A DNA stretch of 64,000 bases from Paragyromitra xinjiangensis. Lineage: Eukaryota; Ascomycota; Pezizomycetes; Pezizales; Discinaceae. A model generated the notes under the pieces. It was not told the DNA's origin. It worked only from the letters and a program-made list of their open reading frames with translations, and did no database searches. This document shows, in pieces, positions 1 to 12,518 of the stretch. The translations under genes were made by a program, and so were the position numbers. Location of the stretch: the NCBI GenBank assembly GCA_038503065.1, contig JBCAMK010000007.1, positions 1,178,001 to 1,242,000 of the forward strand, given 5' to 3'. Numbering within the stretch: position 1 is the first letter of the stretch; each line of letters begins with the position of its first letter.

Positions 1-2617
1 AGATTCCGCGGCCAACAACTCTCCTTCAAAATCTTTACCGTCAAATACATAGCCCCTCACGGCTGTGTACTGAGGGTCTTTGTAGCTGAGGGTCTTTGTA
101 GCTGAGGTACCGGTAAATTCCAAGACAAGAATTGAAACTTATTCTGATGCTCCATATCCACTCCCACTGCTGTCACTTGTGTATGGATAAAATTACCATC
201 TTGGATCTTCTTAGCACACTTCGCCTTCCCCTTGACACTGCTGAAATGATTTTTGTCGTATAACGGAACTTGATCAAGTTGCCGGGATCCCACCGGTGCT
301 AGTCCAACGTGTAAAAGGTGGATAATCGCCCTTTTAGCTATCGAGAAAACTTGGTACGTCACAGATTCGAATAGCCTTATGATAACATAGTCTTTACTAC
401 ATATCAGCTCTGTGACTGTGACCACTTTTTTCGGTAAAGCGTTTAAGTGATGAAAGTGGGATTTTCCAGTCCAGAGTCGAAGATTCGTGAAGACCACGAA
501 CTAAAATCTCGGAACTACATACGCACCATCAATTTAGACACATCCAGAAAGAGGAGCCAAAGGGCTACAACATACTCCCAGATGGCCCAATACGCTACAA
601 CTCCTCCTCCACATCCCAAAATGGCCGTATTCCCATGACCAATCAACTCCAAATATACTCCCTTTAAACCCTTCCCTAATCCACCAAATTCTCTCACTTT
701 CCTCTTTCCTTCATTCTTCAAAGCCTTGTCTGTCAAATCCACAACCTTGAATACGGCCTCCCGATCGAGACCTGAGTACCAAGTATGCTCTCTTAATACT
801 TCTAGCCATACCAGAAACCCGTCGGCAAGAACCGGGCCCGCACTGATTCTTGAGAAATCATATTTCCCACATGTATATTCCTCACGTATTTTCTGGATGG
901 CACCCTTCCCAATCGCCATATGCGTCTTAATTGCGCGCCGGAAAGAGGAATAAGTGAATGAATCGCTATTATTATAGTGGGTTGGTGGGAGGAGCTCATT
1001 GAGCCTAATATTGGAGAGAAACAGAGAATGGTAGATTTTGGTGGAGCGGTTGTGGAGAACGGTATGCCATGTCCTAGAAACCTAGTTTCCCAGTGTCAAC
1101 AATCTGTTCTTATCGTGTTAAAAGAAAGGGATCCTTGTACTTACTATCTGCCAAAGTATCAAATATCGTAGCTCATCCACATCGGTGAAATATGAAATTA
1201 TCTCTCCAAGAATATCCTCTAGCACATTCCCAACGATGTCAAGAAACATGTTTTCGCCTTCTATAGCGAATTTATGATGTCCCTTTAGTCTGGATTCGAG
1301 GTTCGGGTTTGCAACTGTATTAGTTGGCTTCAGTATGGAGAGTGTATCCTGGAGGGTCGTAGCAGAAGACGTTTGCCCTAATTATCTATGAAACCCGTCC
1401 TTAGCTTTGCGATATTTTAGCTGAATACGCGACCGATCCAGTGATAACATAGCCTACTTAGTGCTTTTAGGCCTCCTCGTTTGGTGCGTGAGATTCTGCT
1501 TATTATCATAGACTAAGATGATATGCTGTGAACAAGGAGAATGCCGGTCAATATTCGCGGCTGGAGTTTCCCAGAAACCGTATTTGGTGACACTGGAACA
1601 CAAAACCCTAAATCTGCCTTGAGCGAAGCTTGAGTTTGAAGTTGTGACACGACGCACGAGGCCACCACATGCTGTCAGTTGAGCTAGTGCCTATATCCTA
1701 ATACGCCTTGGCCTAAAACTACATGGTATTAAGCCAGTGACAATCCGTTTCGCCCTAAACCCCCGCGGCATAAGAAGGAACACGCCCGAACCGAGATACT
1801 CGGAAGGGATTAACTGTATCATGGTTGGAGTTTACTACAAGGCACCATCGTAAGTACTCTCATCACTCACTATCACACCATAATAAAGAATAGTTAATCG
1901 GATAGGAAACTTGTTAAGTAGGTAGCAATGCTTCAATATTGGGAAAACTAAGCATAATCAGGATATTAACTCTATAGAGACGTTTTGAAAGAGACATCGT
2001 GGACAATCTCCAACTTACGCTTTAAATAACCTATATCGGGCAAAAAAATATTGGAGGGTTTATAAAGATGGTTATGGTTTTCCTAAGCCCTAACATCGTG
2101 ACATCCAATCCCACTTATATCTCCATTTCTTCCTTGCCCGTACCTCATATTCAGAAGCTACATACATAAAGTAGGACAACAAAACCCAAAAAAGACAAAA
2201 TGTGAAGGTGAAATTCCAAAACCCCCTAAACCTCCATCGATGAGTTCTGGCCTTCTGAAAAAGAAAAAAAAACAAATCGACTCAGCCGACAAACTAATGA
2301 GTAGATATCTTCCCCCCTGCGGAAGTAATAAAAATAATGATACACTAGGAAATAATAACAAGACAGCGAGAAAAAAACATCTTCATGCTTGTGCCCATGC
2401 ATGTTTGACCCATGCACCCACGCTCCAACAAACCTCGCCTGTGAAAGAGTAAAATAAAAGAAATATGATCATTCGCTACAAAGAAAATTAGAACCCATTA
2501 CTACCTTCATCCGCTCCGATTTTTGGAGGGCAAAAATAAACCTTCCAGTTAACCAAAACATATTCTCGTCAGGTAGCACATCCATCAATCACCACATTCA
2601 CCCATAACATCGTCACC
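1..2617. other. gene-poor flank left of the C2-domain gene
   Basis: No recognisable gene lies here apart from the doubtful reading frame at 515-919, described separately. The right part, from about 2,160 to 2,600, is A-rich on the plus strand and is probably the 3' untranslated and downstream region of the minus-strand C2-domain gene. Other short frames have unremarkable composition and no family motif. Confidence 0.5.
515..919 (-). CDS. uncharacterised 134-aa reading frame, possibly a gene fragment
   Basis: An uninterrupted ATG-to-stop frame of 134 codons. I recognise no family. The first hundred residues have a balanced, protein-like composition with mixed charged and hydrophobic residues. 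The last thirty become hydrophobic, glycine-rich and less convincing, so reading may run into an intron or non-coding DNA there. It could be a short lineage-specific gene, one exon of a decayed gene, or chance. No partner exons are evident upstream or downstream, and no promoter or splice signal supports the start. Transcript evidence or a homologue would be needed to accept it. Confidence 0.22.
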   Translation of the reverse strand: MAIGKGAIQKIREEYTCGKYDFSRISAGPVLADGFLVWLEVLREHTWYSGLDREAVFKVVDLTDKALKNEGKRKVREFGGLGKGLKGVYLELIGHGNTAILGCGGGVVAYWAIWEYVVALWLLFLDVSKLMVRM

Positions 2618-5600
2618 TTAATACCTCCCCCTACGAGTCCTCCCACCACTTGAAGGCCCAATATTGATCAAACTCATTTCTTGACTCAATAAATAGTCTT
2701 CTCTACTCAACTGACCGCCGTGTCCACTGTGCAGCGGGATCTTCGCCGGGATTGGCGGCGCACTCCGACCACTGGTGGGTGCATACGAGGCCACTTCCAT
2801 CCCTGTATACCTCGATGAGCTCTGTTGTTTGTATCCGTAGTTCTCATGACCACTAGCCGGTACAAGCGCACGAGAGTCTCTTTCCGCTCGCTCCCTCTCT
2901 GCTCTTTCGCTATCTCTTTGCCGTTCCCTTTCGCTTTGAGGATTATACATTACCATTGCCCCAGGGCCTATCGAATATCGGTTCCTACTACTACCTCCTT
3001 CAGGTTTCGAGCCATTCGAGATAATCGCCATACTTTGGGAATTTCTGAGTCTCTTCTGCAGTTTACTCTTATCCCTCTCTCTCTCCTTTGGAGCCTCTAT
3101 CATAACTGCTCTCGTCTCTCTTTTTGGCACCGGGGGAGGTGGCGCAGGCAAAGCCAACCTTTCTGCTTTTTTCGGCGGCAGGGGGCTCAGACTTCTTCTT
3201 AGTCTCTCTTTTCTATGGTTTTCGGGGACTGGTGGAGGAGGCCGAGGGCTCCGCTTCTTGATTTCCGGTTCCGGTGCAAAGCTCTCGGGTGGGAGAATGT
3301 CAGTGGCATCGAGTACTCTGTTAGTTCCGGGGACTATCATCTTCTTAGGCTTTTTAGCCTCTGCTTCAACCGCAGGGCCAGGATTGATAACGTTGAACGA
3401 ATCCGGAGAGAATGGAAGCCCTTCTAACGGCTTTGGCTCCGGCGCTGGCAGTGGCTTCCTCTCTGGTACCACTAGCATTGAATTTCTTTTGTTGACACCT
3501 GCCGTTGCTACTGCTGGGGACGTAGGCTCATCTCTATCTCCATGGATTGGTATAGGCTTCACCATTGGCGCAGATCGCTGCTTCTTCTTTACTGAACGCT
3601 CAACGACTTGGTCCTCAGGAAGGAGCTGAGGCTGGTAAAGTGCAACGTCCTGAACTTCCTCCACTTGGGGCCGATGATAGTTTCTGCTAGACACATGCTG
3701 CATCTGCCTTGATTGCGATTGAGGTCCAGCTTCAATTTGCAACTGGCCCGGTAATTCGGCAGCGCCGTTGAAGCTTAGCCTCCTTTCTTTCTCAATCCTT
3801 TCAGACATCTGCTCCGCAACAGCAGGGTCAATTCCAGGAACAAGGCTAGGCGGAAGCGGTATACCATTCCTAGTAGGCGACATATCAATACCTCGAGACG
3901 GTGCTCTTGCTTCAAGGGGTATTTCATTCAAAGGGGTTCCAAGTGAACGTAAGTCATCGTAAGTAGGGAGTCCAAGGTCTTGGTCTTGAAACGGACGATT
4001 TTGCTGAGAGTTCTGCCAATTAGGTTCTTCCATCCGCATAGGAGCAGGCTTCCGAGCATGTGGTGGTGGTGGTGGCGGTGGGGCGTCGTGATTGTCGTTC
4101 CGAAGGCTAGCTAGAGAACTCGATGGCGTAGGCCCATATGAAAGGCCGGGAGATTCATCTTCTTGACGCACCCCTCCATCATAACTGGCCTGTTTAGGCA
4201 TGTTGGAATGCCTCGAGGAACGGGTTTTTGGAGAAGGAGCAAGACGATCATCATACTCATCATATGCATGTGGAGGAAGAAAACTATTCTGGGGGCCAGG
4301 GTATGAACTACCGTACTGCTCAAAGCCCCGAGGATCAAAATTATCTCTTTGATTTGGATCTCGTTGCTCAGCTGAAGCATGTTGTTGCTGGTAGAATTGC
4401 CAATCCGGTACACTTTGATAGTGCCGAAGTTGAGATTTCTGTCTTTGAAGCTGTCCAGAGCGTTGCTGTGATGGCAGGACAAGCTGAGTGGCAATATTGG
4501 TCGAGGAGTGATGACGACCATCCCCCTGATAACTTCTTGAATGAACTGGGGGAGGTGGAGGTGGGGGTGGTTCGAATTGGTTATGTGGGTCCCGATCATC
4601 TGGTTCCTCATAACGGCCTAAGATTTCTCCGCCAGGAATATAATTATCCTGACCGTATGGATCATAGATACCGTTTCCTGGATTGACACCTATAGGTGTT
4701 ACAGCGATCCCTCTAGGAGCTGGTATGCTGATCGGTCTTGACGAACCCCTTGGCTCTCTCTGAGGTCGTGGCGGCTCTGAGTAGGAGTGATGGGCTTGGT
4801 GAATCTGTGGCTGCTGGTGGTGAGAATGTCTTGACTTTCGTGTTGCACGCGGCTCTGGAGCAGGCTGGGACGGTTGACTCAGATCTTCTCTTGAATGAGA
4901 GGGGTCTGATGGCAAAGGCCTCCTTCTCATCTTTTCCCGAGACCCCATCTCTCGAGCACCTCCAACCTTTCTTGGTGCCTCTCTCTCTTTCCTCTCCTCT
5001 CTTTCCCTCTCTTTATACACCGCAGCCTCTTCGCTCTTCCTCGCCTGCTCTGGTGTCGGTCTCATATCCCAAAATGTCAATTCAACCAAGATTTCGCCAG
5101 CATATTTATCCTTGCACTTCAGCCCTCTCCATCCATCGTCAGTCCCCCCTCCAGTCACCAGAATTTTGTCGAGGCGCAAGCTGCACTCGCCAATCAAGTC
5201 TGTTTTTTTATCGTCATTAAAGACAGTTATTTTGAGGGTCCTATAGTCCGGTGAGTTGCGCACAGGGAAACGGAGTTCCTTATCCCTACAAAGGAGGTTA
5301 GAATACAACGACACAGGTGTCGAATTCGGAAAATCTCACCATCGAGGTGTTTGACCCCCACGAACGTCGGTGTCGGTGCGCTTGCCTTCTTTCCCTAGAC
5401 GAGCAACAGCGTAGGGATCTTGTTTTCCGATTTTCTTCCTGTTTGGTAGGTTTTTCTGTCGGCAAAAAGATCAAGATTAGTGAATGTAGCCCAAACTAGA
5501 AACTACGATCCCAAATGCACCAAAAACTCAGAAAATCAAACACTCACAGCCTTATCCAGAACCACAATCAGAGTGCCAATGACCGGCCCATCTATTGAAA

Positions 5601-5652
5601 GATCAGACCAAATTCCTGCGGGATGCGCTTCCTTAATCCCAGCCCGAACCAT
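2618..5652 (-). CDS. C2-domain, proline-rich protein (Inn1/Fic1-like)
   Basis: Three exons (5652-5548, 5455-5340, 5285-2618; introns of 92 and 54 nt) join in phase to give 962 residues. The start is the ATG at 5652, opening MVRAGIKEAHPAG. Residues of about 15-125 form a single N-terminal C2 domain, recognisable from GTLIVVLDKAKNLPNR, KQDPYAVARLG, TPRWDKELRF and the closing LVELTFWDMRP. The remaining 830 residues are low complexity: basic and Arg/Glu-rich first, then many PxxP and polyproline runs (PPPPPPP twice) that look like SH3 ligands. An N-terminal C2 followed by a proline-rich tail is the plan of yeast Inn1 and fission yeast Fic1, which link the actomyosin ring to septum synthesis at cytokinesis. 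That role is inferred from architecture. The tail is much longer than in the yeasts, as is common in filamentous fungi. Large open frames on the opposite strand over the last exon are composition shadows. Confidence 0.85.
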
Positions 5653-8011
5653 CTTCCCTCGCCAAAATATCGGCTGCTCAGTCCTTTGAACGGCGACTTT
5701 ATCGTATAATTCTCAGTTGAACTGGAGGTGTTGAAGAAACCGAATCGACAGCGTCTGATTTAAAGAGGAGATCAGTTTTAAAGGTCTTGACAAAGTAACG
5801 AGGACCAGAAGAAAAAACGGTGTGAGATTGGGTATCTTGAGTAACAAGCTGCAGAGAGTGTTGGAATCCTGCAGGATCTGGCTGGATGTGTGACTTGCTG
5901 CAGCGGGAAGAGGAGAAAGGAAAGAAAAGCAATCAATGCAGCAGCAAGTGAACACAGGACAAGTTAGAACAGGGTGGATGGTGTTGTGGTTAACAATTGG
6001 CTGCCGACTTGAAGTCGAGAGCAGCACAGCAGCAGGAAGAGAGCAGAAGCAGCTGTTGGCTGGTTTGTTGACGAGAAAATAGTGTGGCGCGCTACGCTCC
6101 AAAGGTGGGAGGCTGGGTTATTGCCGCTGGGCAACCGATCGCTGCCAAGATATCACTGGTGCCCCGCAGCGTCTCAACCCCCACAAATGCGAGAGGCTGC
6201 AAAACCCACCCTGTAGATAGAGCACTCTACCCCTGGACGGAAACGGAGAAATGTAGACAGATTCCCAGCCAGGAATCTGCTTATCGCCCCCTTATCCCAC
6301 ATTCCGCCAGTCTCGTGGTCTGAGGTCATGGAATGCTCTCCCCGTAGAAATTAAACTCCATGCGCATACAGCCTTAAAAGAAGATCATAAGCCTACTATA
6401 TTTGCATTCTATACGTACCCCCCATTGAGCCCCGAGCAGATCGAAGACGACGATTCCTCAGGGCTGTGAATGTGACGGAATTCATGTGCTCTCGTTGTGG
6501 CGCGTGTAACGCCACACAAGAAACGCGCAATCCGGTACCGTTGCGTCGCGCTGATCGATCTCGGAAATTAGTTTAGTCAAGTGGCTATTTTTGACACCAT
6601 AGGGTGTCGGTATCACTCGGCAAACCTGATTTCCATAGCAACGAGTTCTGTCAATTCCGGATGTCAGGGGCCCAGAAAAACTCTGGGTGGTGGGGTAGAC
6701 CTGTCTTGCCTGGAGCTGAGGAGGAACCGGCGAGGACGTCCAGCCGTGGTAAATGTCGTAAGTTACATTTGACACAGGTCTGAGCCAATTATGCTCGAAA
6801 TCTGGTCCACAGCGCCTGGGCTAGAATTTAAAAGAAGGCTGGGAAAAGGAGGTTTTTTGCTTTGTCTACCCCCTTAAACTAATTTCTTCATACTTCCACA
6901 TACAAATTGTTTCTAGCAAAGGACCCCATGATCTCGATAGGGTTTCTTGTTACATAAACACCGTATGAGTATCTAAATACGTGACTTAGGTTGCATATTG
7001 TCAGGCAGACTGAACTTCGACCGAAGTTGCCCCTTACACCAAGTTCTGCATGCCCTCAAAATCTATTTAAAAAAAAGAGCTAGTTTACGAGAGTTTACGA
7101 AATCCACAACGCGTCAGAGTTGCGTTACTAAACGAAGCGCCTCGTTTTGATGTCAGATCAATGTTGACCGCGTAGATAAAACTCGTAACCTTTGCTACTC
7201 GGCACTCGCACAGGCCGCGCTGCGCCCCCAGCTCTTTCACCCAACCGAGACTTCTCAAAAGATAAAGCAACAGATATTGGTGTTACTCAGCTGGGCCACA
7301 GTTGCAAGGATGATCTTTGATGGTGCTGCACCCATTGATTTTTTACCACGTAACTTTTTTTGCGTATGTTGATGCGTCCTATGAGCCCAATTAATGTGGT
7401 GCCGTAAATTATCGAGGATAAGGCCTACTGCAGATGTTTGTGGGATCTCCTAAGCCCGACTGCAGAGCTTGTAGCCACTTCTTGGTCGAGTCTTGTCGCC
7501 GAGTGATTGGACATGAACCAGTGCTACCATTTTTAACCAGGAGGTCATTGGCGATCACTCGGCTAATTTTCTCGGCCACTCAGAGCGATATTCTATCGCC
7601 TACCAACGGGCCTCAGGGGAGGAAACCCCGATAAGAACCGCAATGTTTAACGAGACGAAAGACCAGGAAAATAAGCCATGCATGTTCAAGCATCGATAGT
7701 TCGTTCAATTCCTACATTATTACGGGCAATCATTATCATCAAGAGGAAAGGCCTATGATAAAGTGCATCCCCCAACCTATAAATATGCTAGCCCAATAAT
7801 GATAAATATGAAGATAAATCAACGCAAACACAAAGAAAAGGATATGCAACTTGTACCCTACCTTTTTTCCAGGCCCCCATCAAAAAATATCATAAACAGA
7901 ACTAAAACTTAAAGCCAATAGCTAACCAACGCATCGAGAATCCGCTCCAAAGGAAAAGAAAAGGCCCTCCAAAGTAAACACACAGATCGAAAAAAAAGGA
8001 AAAGGGCACTA
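5653..8011. other. intergenic region between the C2 gene and the helicase gene
   Basis: About 2.4 kb. It holds the 5' flank of the C2-domain gene at its left and the 3' flank of the helicase gene at its right, which is A-rich on the plus strand around 7,780-8,000. Frames in it are short and match no family. I see no RNA gene or repeat. Confidence 0.5.
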
Positions 8012-11000
8012 CTACCGCCACCAAGGGCCGATGGGGAACAGTGCTGTCTGACTAGTTGCCGCCTTTTTGACTTCCACAAAGCCCCTCGCCTTTTCCATCT
8101 CCAACGGGTCCGTTTTCGGAGTATCATGGCCAGTAGTCGTTGTATCTGCAGACATATCCGCCGCCGGCGGGGGTGTATTTCCGTCCATTACCATGAGACG
8201 AGGAATGCTCCCATCCCCCGCAACGGTATTGTCAAGAAATTGCGTTTGCACCCAGTAATTTGGTACAGGATCTATAATCCGCGGAGAATTCCAAAATCAC
8301 CGCAAAAAAACGGCGAGTTTGGAGATCATTATAATAAGCCTAGATCCCTTCGAATTATCTTTACTCCACAAGGCGGAGTGGGGTGGGGGTGTTGGCGAGA
8401 AGTGAGAAAGCAGGGAGAAGGCTTGGAAATTATCATGGTATTAGGTAGAGGTTTAGAGGTGGGAATTTGTAGATGAGTGGGTACAGTGACATAAAAACTA
8501 TGTCGCCAAAGGGAACCCAAGTGAGTGAAGAGAAATAAAGAACGAAATGCTCCGTATTGAGGTTGTAAGAAGATACCCCAGGCTAACTAACCACGTCCTC
8601 TAACCATAGAGTACATGTAACTACCTGCATGCATGGGAAGAAAAAAAAGGAAAGGAAAAGGCGAGTATGGGAATTAAAATAAAGGTGTTCTAGAAGCTAA
8701 CCAGAAATAGTAAAAGAAGAGAAGGACATCGGAACTAAATCAATCTAGCTTCATGTACCCCTCACCTATATACTCGACCTAATCCCAAACCAGAAGTAAA
8801 GATGTAAAAAAAACTGGTTTAAATGGAAATGATATTACAACTTTTTAGGAAAGAAATAGATGGGATATAGTGCTTATGATGGATAAGGATAAGGATGGGG
8901 TAAATGGGGTATAAGAATATCTATGGGAGGTATTATTGCTACTTACCAACATTCGCTCCATTTTCGATACTCCTCACTGCCTCCTCTGCCACAATCCCAG
9001 CAGTCCACATAGGATCGTCCTCGTCGAACCCGCCGTTGATTCCACCTAGCATACCTCCGTATCCATTTGTCGCTCTGGTCTTGTAGACCAAGGCAGTCTC
9101 CAAGCGGCTGATATACTGGGGTGTCTCTCTCTCGTCCTCCGGCGGTTGCCAGAAATTAACCTTCAATTCCGCCGATTTCCCGGTACTATTGGTTATGACG
9201 GCGGCATGAGGACCCTCGGATGGTAACGATGGGGAGGTTACCTCTGCGGTTTCTACCTGAGCCCTCGAATTCTCCACTTCCTCGAAGGGATCCTTCTCTA
9301 CCGCATCATGACGCCAAGCATATCCCATCCAAGCCCTCCAAACTGGATCTTTCCCTAGGATCCACGGATTTCCGATAACAACCAAACCCTGTTTCGCTCG
9401 AGTCATTGCCACACAAACCCTTCGATTCTCAAAAACTACCCCCAATCCTCTGTCCAGATCTCCTTCCAGAAACCTCTCTCGAGACCTAGTCGTGCAAATG
9501 ATGACAAATTTATGCTCGCTACCTTGATAAATCTCAACAGCTCCAACATTGACGTCCCTAAGATTGTAAGTTGGTGAGCGTAATGCTCTTCTTAGACGCT
9601 TAATCTGCTCTCTGAATTGTGCCATAATTGCAATCTCGCGGGGCAGGATAAGCCCAGACGCTACGAGGTCTTTGGCGATGTTGCAAGCAATTTTGATTTC
9701 GCGAAGGTTGTAGAAAGAAACACCCTCTTCATGCCACTCATCCTGTCCTCCATTGAGACAAAACTTGATGGGTACCCCCCTGCGACCCTTCCATCCGGCC
9801 CATCCTTCTAGATACTCTGTGTTTGTTGCTTCCGGGACTAAGGTGTCGTGATAAAATAGCGCACTCGGCACCGCTAAAATCGCTGGATGAGAGCGATAAT
9901 TTCGGATCAAGTTCGTGAACGGAGGCCGAAGATACGGCTACACTAGGTCAGTTTGTCAAGAAACCGTATACGTAATCCGGAACAGGAAAACCCTACCAGC
10001 AAAGCCTTCTTCCTTTCCAAAACCCTCTCCGCACTCCATCCCATGGGATTCTGCTCGAACCCGAACCTTTGTCTTGCCAAAGGATGCTGGCTGTAAAGTT
10101 CTCTCAGAAAGAGTCTTTCGAACAAGCTCATATCCAATTGCGGGATTTTACTTATTGTTCTCGGACCCTAGGGTTATCTTTTCATCAGCGACTCACATGA
10201 CCTTTCCTCCAAACATAAACCTCTGCCGTCCCAGGAAAAGATAAACCCACCAATTGCCTCTGATCTCCCGCCATGACAAAAATTGGCCTATCACCACTCG
10301 CCTCTTCCGGTGGTGCCACAACAGAAAGTGCAACTGCAACCTCCGGTTCGATGCCCTGTGCCGCTTCATCCAACAACAGAGCGGTCCAATGAACATTGAC
10401 TCTTTGTCCCTTCTCAACCACTCCCCCTCCGTGCCTGCTGCTGTTGTCATCATTCTCGTCTCCCATTCCCCTCAACGAATCAATGACGCCCTTTTCCCAC
10501 CTCGCCAAATCTCGGTTTGTGCACCTGGCTTCCACCAGTATCTCAGCATCCCTGGTGGAGCACACAACCACCCTAAAACCCATAAGCGTTTTCCACTCAG
10601 GCAAAGAAAACATGTCATTGGTTATGTAAGAATAAGGCAGCAATTCCGATGGAACTTCGAGAAATGTTCGAGCGCTCGACTGTAAACGGAACAATACTTT
10701 CGGGTTAAGATACGAACTCAAGCGCTTGGCCAAGGTATCTGCCGCCTCATGCGATGGTGCACAGAGAAGAATGTGGTGTTTGGGATCAGACGGTGTGAAG
10801 ATTAGTTGTAATGCTGGATACCGTAAAAACCCATACAACCCCAGTCAGCCATCGTTTCCCGCCCAATAAAAATTAACTGCAGAGGCTGGGATAAATTTTT
10901 CTCCTTACCTGCTTCTACGATCGTTTTTGTTTTCCCGGTTCCTGGAGGGCCAGAGATGAGATATGGAACATTCCCATAATTCTGTTGGAGTATGGTGTCG

Positions 11001-12441
11001 ACCGCTTTCTGTATACTCCCTTAGCCCTACCATCTATTTTCACCACAAAATCCCCACCAGAGAGAAGAAAGAGAGAAGGCGAGGCAGCGAAACACACGTA
11101 AGAAACCCTTCGCCCCGGAAACCCAATAGAATACAGTTTTTTTATAGCAAAATGTCGCCTTATAGTACAGGAACATATTGATGACAGATACTTCAACCAC
11201 GCCAAAAAAGCTAGCCTTACCTGTTGCTCATAATTTAGTTCTCCATCGAACCACCCCCGATTAAAGGCTCCTCTGCCCAAACTCCTCTGCCAAACACCGT
11301 ACGCCTTTTCGGGAAACAGCATCCTCCTTACGAAACCTCCATCACCTATATCTGCGCCTACAGCCCCATTAATGCCGTTGCCATTAATGCCATTCGCCCC
11401 ATTCGTTCCATTGGTCATCCCAAGCTTCTCCCTCGCGTCGGACTTTCTTAGCTCAGCTCCGAGGTCTTCGATAGCTCTAACAGGACCGGCCCATCTCCTT
11501 TCTTGGACACCAAAGCACACATTAAAGCGCCCGCTCTCCATCATTAAATGGTCAACTCTGAGAACAATATACCCGACAGTCTTGTCCATACCATAAACGT
11601 AAGCATCATATTGGTAACCACTGAATGATCCCCCACCCATCGGCCCAAAACCAGGTTGCGACCGAACTTGTCTAAGCTTCACAACATCTCCAAGCTGCAC
11701 CAACGGCGTGTTTTCCCGAATCCCAGGAACATCCAGCCTATACAAACTTTGTGATGGGTCTTGGGGATACAGAAGCTCATTGAACATATCGTACTTCCGG
11801 TTTTCCTTGTGCTGGGCAGCCACTTCGTGAGAGAGAAGGTTGAAAAAATAGTCGAAGTATACGGATGGATTAAGATCCGCTGATGGAGCAGGTGTGGGCT
11901 TCGTTGGTGTGGGGGGGATGATAGGAGGAGGAGGGAGAATTCGGAGAAAAGCGGATCCACAGAAAGAGGAGATGAAGGCATGAAACTGAATTGAAGGTGG
12001 AGGAAGAGATGCGATAGATATAGCAGGAAGAGTGTTGATTACTTGCAGATACTGTGGTATAAACGGGAGAGTATAAACATCTGGATACCATGGTTTTGGC
12101 GTAGGATTACTTGATACAGGTTGTGGCTGACTTCCTCCAGGTGTGAACGACGGCTGCGAAGGATTTGGACGAAACGGTTGTCCAGGATGAAAGGTTCCTG
12201 GAGGGGGAACCTGTTGATGTTGTGGTGAGAGTGGCGATTGTTGGACTGGTGGGGGTTGAAAAGCTGCCTGTGGAGGGAAGATTGGCAAGGCTGCCTTGAG
12301 GGTTGCGGCATACGACATTGAGGTTGGTGGGAGGGGCGTAGGGTTATGAGAATTACGGCGGGGGGGGGAGGAAAGAGGAGGAAATGAGTGATGAGAAACG
12401 GAAGGAGGAGGGACTGAAGCTGAATGAGGAGGATGGGCCAT
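8012..12441 (-). CDS. MOV10/SDE3-like superfamily 1 RNA helicase
   Basis: Six exons (12441-11221, 11008-10909, 10813-10251, 10167-9997, 9937-8947, 8271-8012) join in phase to give 1,101 residues. The first 150 residues are Pro/Gln-rich and disordered. The helicase core has Walker A GPPGTGKT at 427-434, motif II DEAAQ at 589-593, GDQRQLGP from 623, NYRSHP near 698 and the C-terminal VAMTRAK motif. CAPSHEAADTLAKRL after Walker A and DMSLFERL after motif III place it with MOV10/SDE3/Armitage rather than UPF1 or SEN1. These are cytoplasmic 5'-3' RNA helicases linked to small-RNA silencing and transposon control; such a role here is inference. The start at 12441 follows a CT-rich leader. The last intron, 675 nt, is unusually long. 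Without it the protein ends 83 residues earlier, after NVGK. The terminal exon fits in phase and ends FPIGPWWR, but it is the least certain part. Confidence 0.88.
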
Positions 12442-12479
12442 TCTTGATGACCTCTTTTTTTTTGATGGATGGGGGTTTT

Positions 12480-12518
12480 CTCTCTCCCTCTCTATCTCTC
12501 CCTCTCTATCTCTCTCTT
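12480..12518. repeat. CT-rich microsatellite in the helicase 5' leader
   Basis: Imperfect repeats of CTCTCTCC and CTCTCTAT lie immediately upstream of the helicase start codon. Read on the coding (minus) strand this is a GA-rich leader. It marks the likely 5' untranslated region and argues for starting translation at 12441 rather than at more distal in-frame ATGs. Confidence 0.7.

Noticed and set aside
2825..5220. Several 60-160 codon plus-strand frames over the C2-domain gene
   Set aside because: They are mirror frames of the Pro/Ser/Arg-rich coding strand and show no domains.
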